A stretch of DNA of 64,000 nucleotides from Panorpa germanica (taxonomy: Eukaryota > Arthropoda > Insecta > Mecoptera > Panorpidae): the NCBI GenBank assembly GCA_963678705.1, contig OY783206.1, positions 24,997,807 to 25,061,806 of the forward strand. The letters run 5' to 3'. The notes below the pieces were generated by a model. The model ran no database searches. It saw nothing but the letters and a program-made list of their open reading frames with translations, and was not told the origin of the DNA. The translations under genes were made by a program, and so were the position numbers. Of this stretch, positions 62,476 to 64,000 are shown one piece after another. The stretch's first letter is position 1. Every line of letters begins with the position of its first letter.

Positions 62476-62945
62476 ATTATTAACCGGGTGTATTATTTAT
62501 TGTTATTATTGATTATTTAATATTAATCTACTTTATGATATTCATATATTCAATGGGAATTTAAAAAAAATTATATACTAGGTATGTGAAATTTGCAAAA
62601 ACCATGCGGCATTTTTTCTTAACTATTATACTGTAGACAAAAAAAAATACCTGGTGTGTTCTATATTTTTCATTTTGGAATTGTTGAATTCAGTTCTTTT
62701 CCTGTTTTTATTTTAGGAGATAATAACAATTAAAAGTCATTTTGTGAAGTTATGAAAATACCAATGCATGTAGCGTCATGTCTGCTAAGTTGATGATTGC
62801 TAAGTTGCCGTCTTTATCAATTGCTACAGTTTCAGCAATCGCACGAATACTTAACCGACGGTCATATCGCCATGCGTTTTTGACGTGGAAGGGCGACCCG
62901 GGCGTAAATCATCTTGAACTTCTTCTCGGCCATCTTGAAAGCGGT

Positions 62946-63069
62946 TACACGAGATGGCCAGACCTACACGTTATGCAAGGAGACCGGTTTACTAATCGGA
63001 AAGAGAAGCATGTTATTTTACCGAGTCTAGTTTAATTCCATTATTCCAATCTAACAGCAACTGCAGGAA
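62946..63069 (-). pseudogene. Relic of a SIAH-like RING exon (unit 4)
   Basis: Third copy of the relic exon, with the same stop at codon 5. Confidence 0.7.
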
Positions 63070-63518
63070 ATCTAGAAATATTGAATGCTCTCTAAACAAA
63101 GTTACTTGTACTCGTATTTATTAAACATTTATTACGCATTGATACAGTTATTTTATCAGAGAGTGGCTCATTAAATTGAATGCAGTCATAAGTGTTTAAA
63201 TATACAGAGTGAACAGGTACCGTGACGACCGGACCAAATTGGAGGTTAGGTGTGAAATAGGCTGTACGCGATGTTTCAAAGAAACAGAACTTCGTCGTAA
63301 CTAGAGTTGTTCTTCAAATACAAGAATCCTTTTCTTCGTTGTCAATTCAACCTATAAACAGTCTTGATAATGGTTTCTTAGAACTGCCAGTGACAGCAAA
63401 TGTCTCAAGCACTATCTACAATCACATGATTAGGAGACAACTGTAATTTAATTCAATCTGGTCTAATTGTCCACCTCTACCGCAGCATTTATTGAGTTTT
63501 TATTACGTTCAAAAAGAT

Positions 63519-63840
63519 TCATAACTTTAATTTCAATATTACACATTTGTTAATAACATATATTGAAAATTTATTTTGTAAGGGTAATTTTAGCTCAACA
63601 TTCATTCGTCTGGGCGTGAAACTGCCTGAAGCCACCATCGGTGCATATCTTGGTGGTACTGACAGGTTTTTGTTAAACCTAGTAGCAGACTTCTTGTACT
63701 CTCGTATAATTGTACTTAATTTTATAATTTTTTGTTTTAAGTGCTGTACTTGTAGCAATACCATTATATCGGATGAATCTTCGCTTTGCTTTTCTATTGT
63801 CTTATCGCATTTAGTGTCCAATGATTTTAAAATATTTCGC
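63519..63840 (-). other. Possible decayed coding exon with a coiled-coil-like stretch (unit 4)
   Basis: Longest version of the frame seen at 32763-33013, following a possible CTAG acceptor near 63844. It reads LQVQHLKQKIIKLSTIIREY and then VPPRYAPMVASGSFTPRR. There is no ATG start. The protein is unknown to me. Confidence 0.3.
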
Positions 63841-64000
63841 TAGCAGATCGAGTAATTACAGACTTAAATGCTGATGGCAACTTCCTAGTACAAGTAGATA
63901 TAAATAACATGTTTGAAGAAGTTATTCTTTTCTTAATAAGAAATAACAAAATCATTACAAACTTAATCTATATATTATCATCATTTACCAGTAACGAATC

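Larger units (their letters stand above)
60711..64000. repeat. Duplicated segment at the right edge (unit 4, partial)
   Basis: Matches 29847-33180 and 45164-48530. It differs by an unrelated stretch near 61435-61465 and by a missing piece near 62707. It implies another SIAH-like copy just beyond the window. Confidence 0.6.

Noticed and set aside
62778..63035. 85-codon plus frame across the relic RING exon
   Set aside because: Broken in the other two units and opposite to a recognisable relic.
1..64000. CRISPR arrays, operons, bacterial ribosome sites and rRNA or tRNA genes
   Set aside because: Nothing of the kind is visible. The splice sites, SINE and LTR elements mark eukaryotic DNA, and the tRNA-like head at 1704-1640 is part of the SINE.

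Overview
The window is AT-rich eukaryotic DNA, most likely from an insect. The genes have introns with GT/AG splice sites. The mobile elements include gypsy-class LTR elements primed by tRNA-Ser-type sites, a Mutator-like element, a hAT-type element, a tRNA-derived SINE and a foldback element. The only host gene family seen is related to seven-in-absentia (SIAH/sina). I cannot name the order or species.

The backbone is a segmental tandem array of SIAH-like E3 ubiquitin ligase genes, all on the minus strand. A complete copy has a short first coding exon, carrying a degenerate RING, and one long second exon. The protein is an unusual double module: degenerate RING, SIAH zinc fingers and a partial SINA fold, then a second complete RING, zinc fingers and SINA fold. 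From left to right: copy 1 (1-2286, its 3' end off the window), copy 2 (5679-6861, which has lost both RINGs), copy 3 (11488-13339, intact), copy 4 (33917-35723, intact), copy 5 (49325-52520, pseudogene with two frameshifts) and copy 6 (55318-57106, intact). Copies 1, 2 and 5 form a long-intron subtype and copies 3, 4 and 6 a short-intron subtype. A third, decayed paralogue survives only as RING-exon relics near 32200, 47530 and 63010. Intergenic segments are shared between units, so one unit often shows the empty site of an insertion in another.

Mobile elements occupy about a third of the window. Copy 1 has a SINE in its intron, and the remnant intron of copy 2 has a 715-bp hAT-type element. 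The flank of copy 3 holds a foldback element (15502-24744, 8-bp target duplication) with two insertions of its own: a 7-kb gypsy-class LTR element (15743-22765) and a 375-bp element with inverted termini (24061-24435). Next comes a complete-looking Mutator-like element (25498-29837) with an uninterrupted transposase. In the next unit a second, errantivirus-like LTR element (39314-45150) sits at a target directly abutting the one the Mutator-like element used. Both LTR elements lack reverse transcriptase and RNase H functions yet have identical or nearly identical LTRs, so they probably moved recently with help from other elements.

The remaining DNA (about 2287-5678, 9031-11487, 13340-15501, 29847-33916, 35724-39313, 45155-49324, 52521-55317 and 57107-64000) is duplicated intergenic sequence. 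It contains relic exons, a conserved hairpin and a few weak open frames, but no further gene I can defend.
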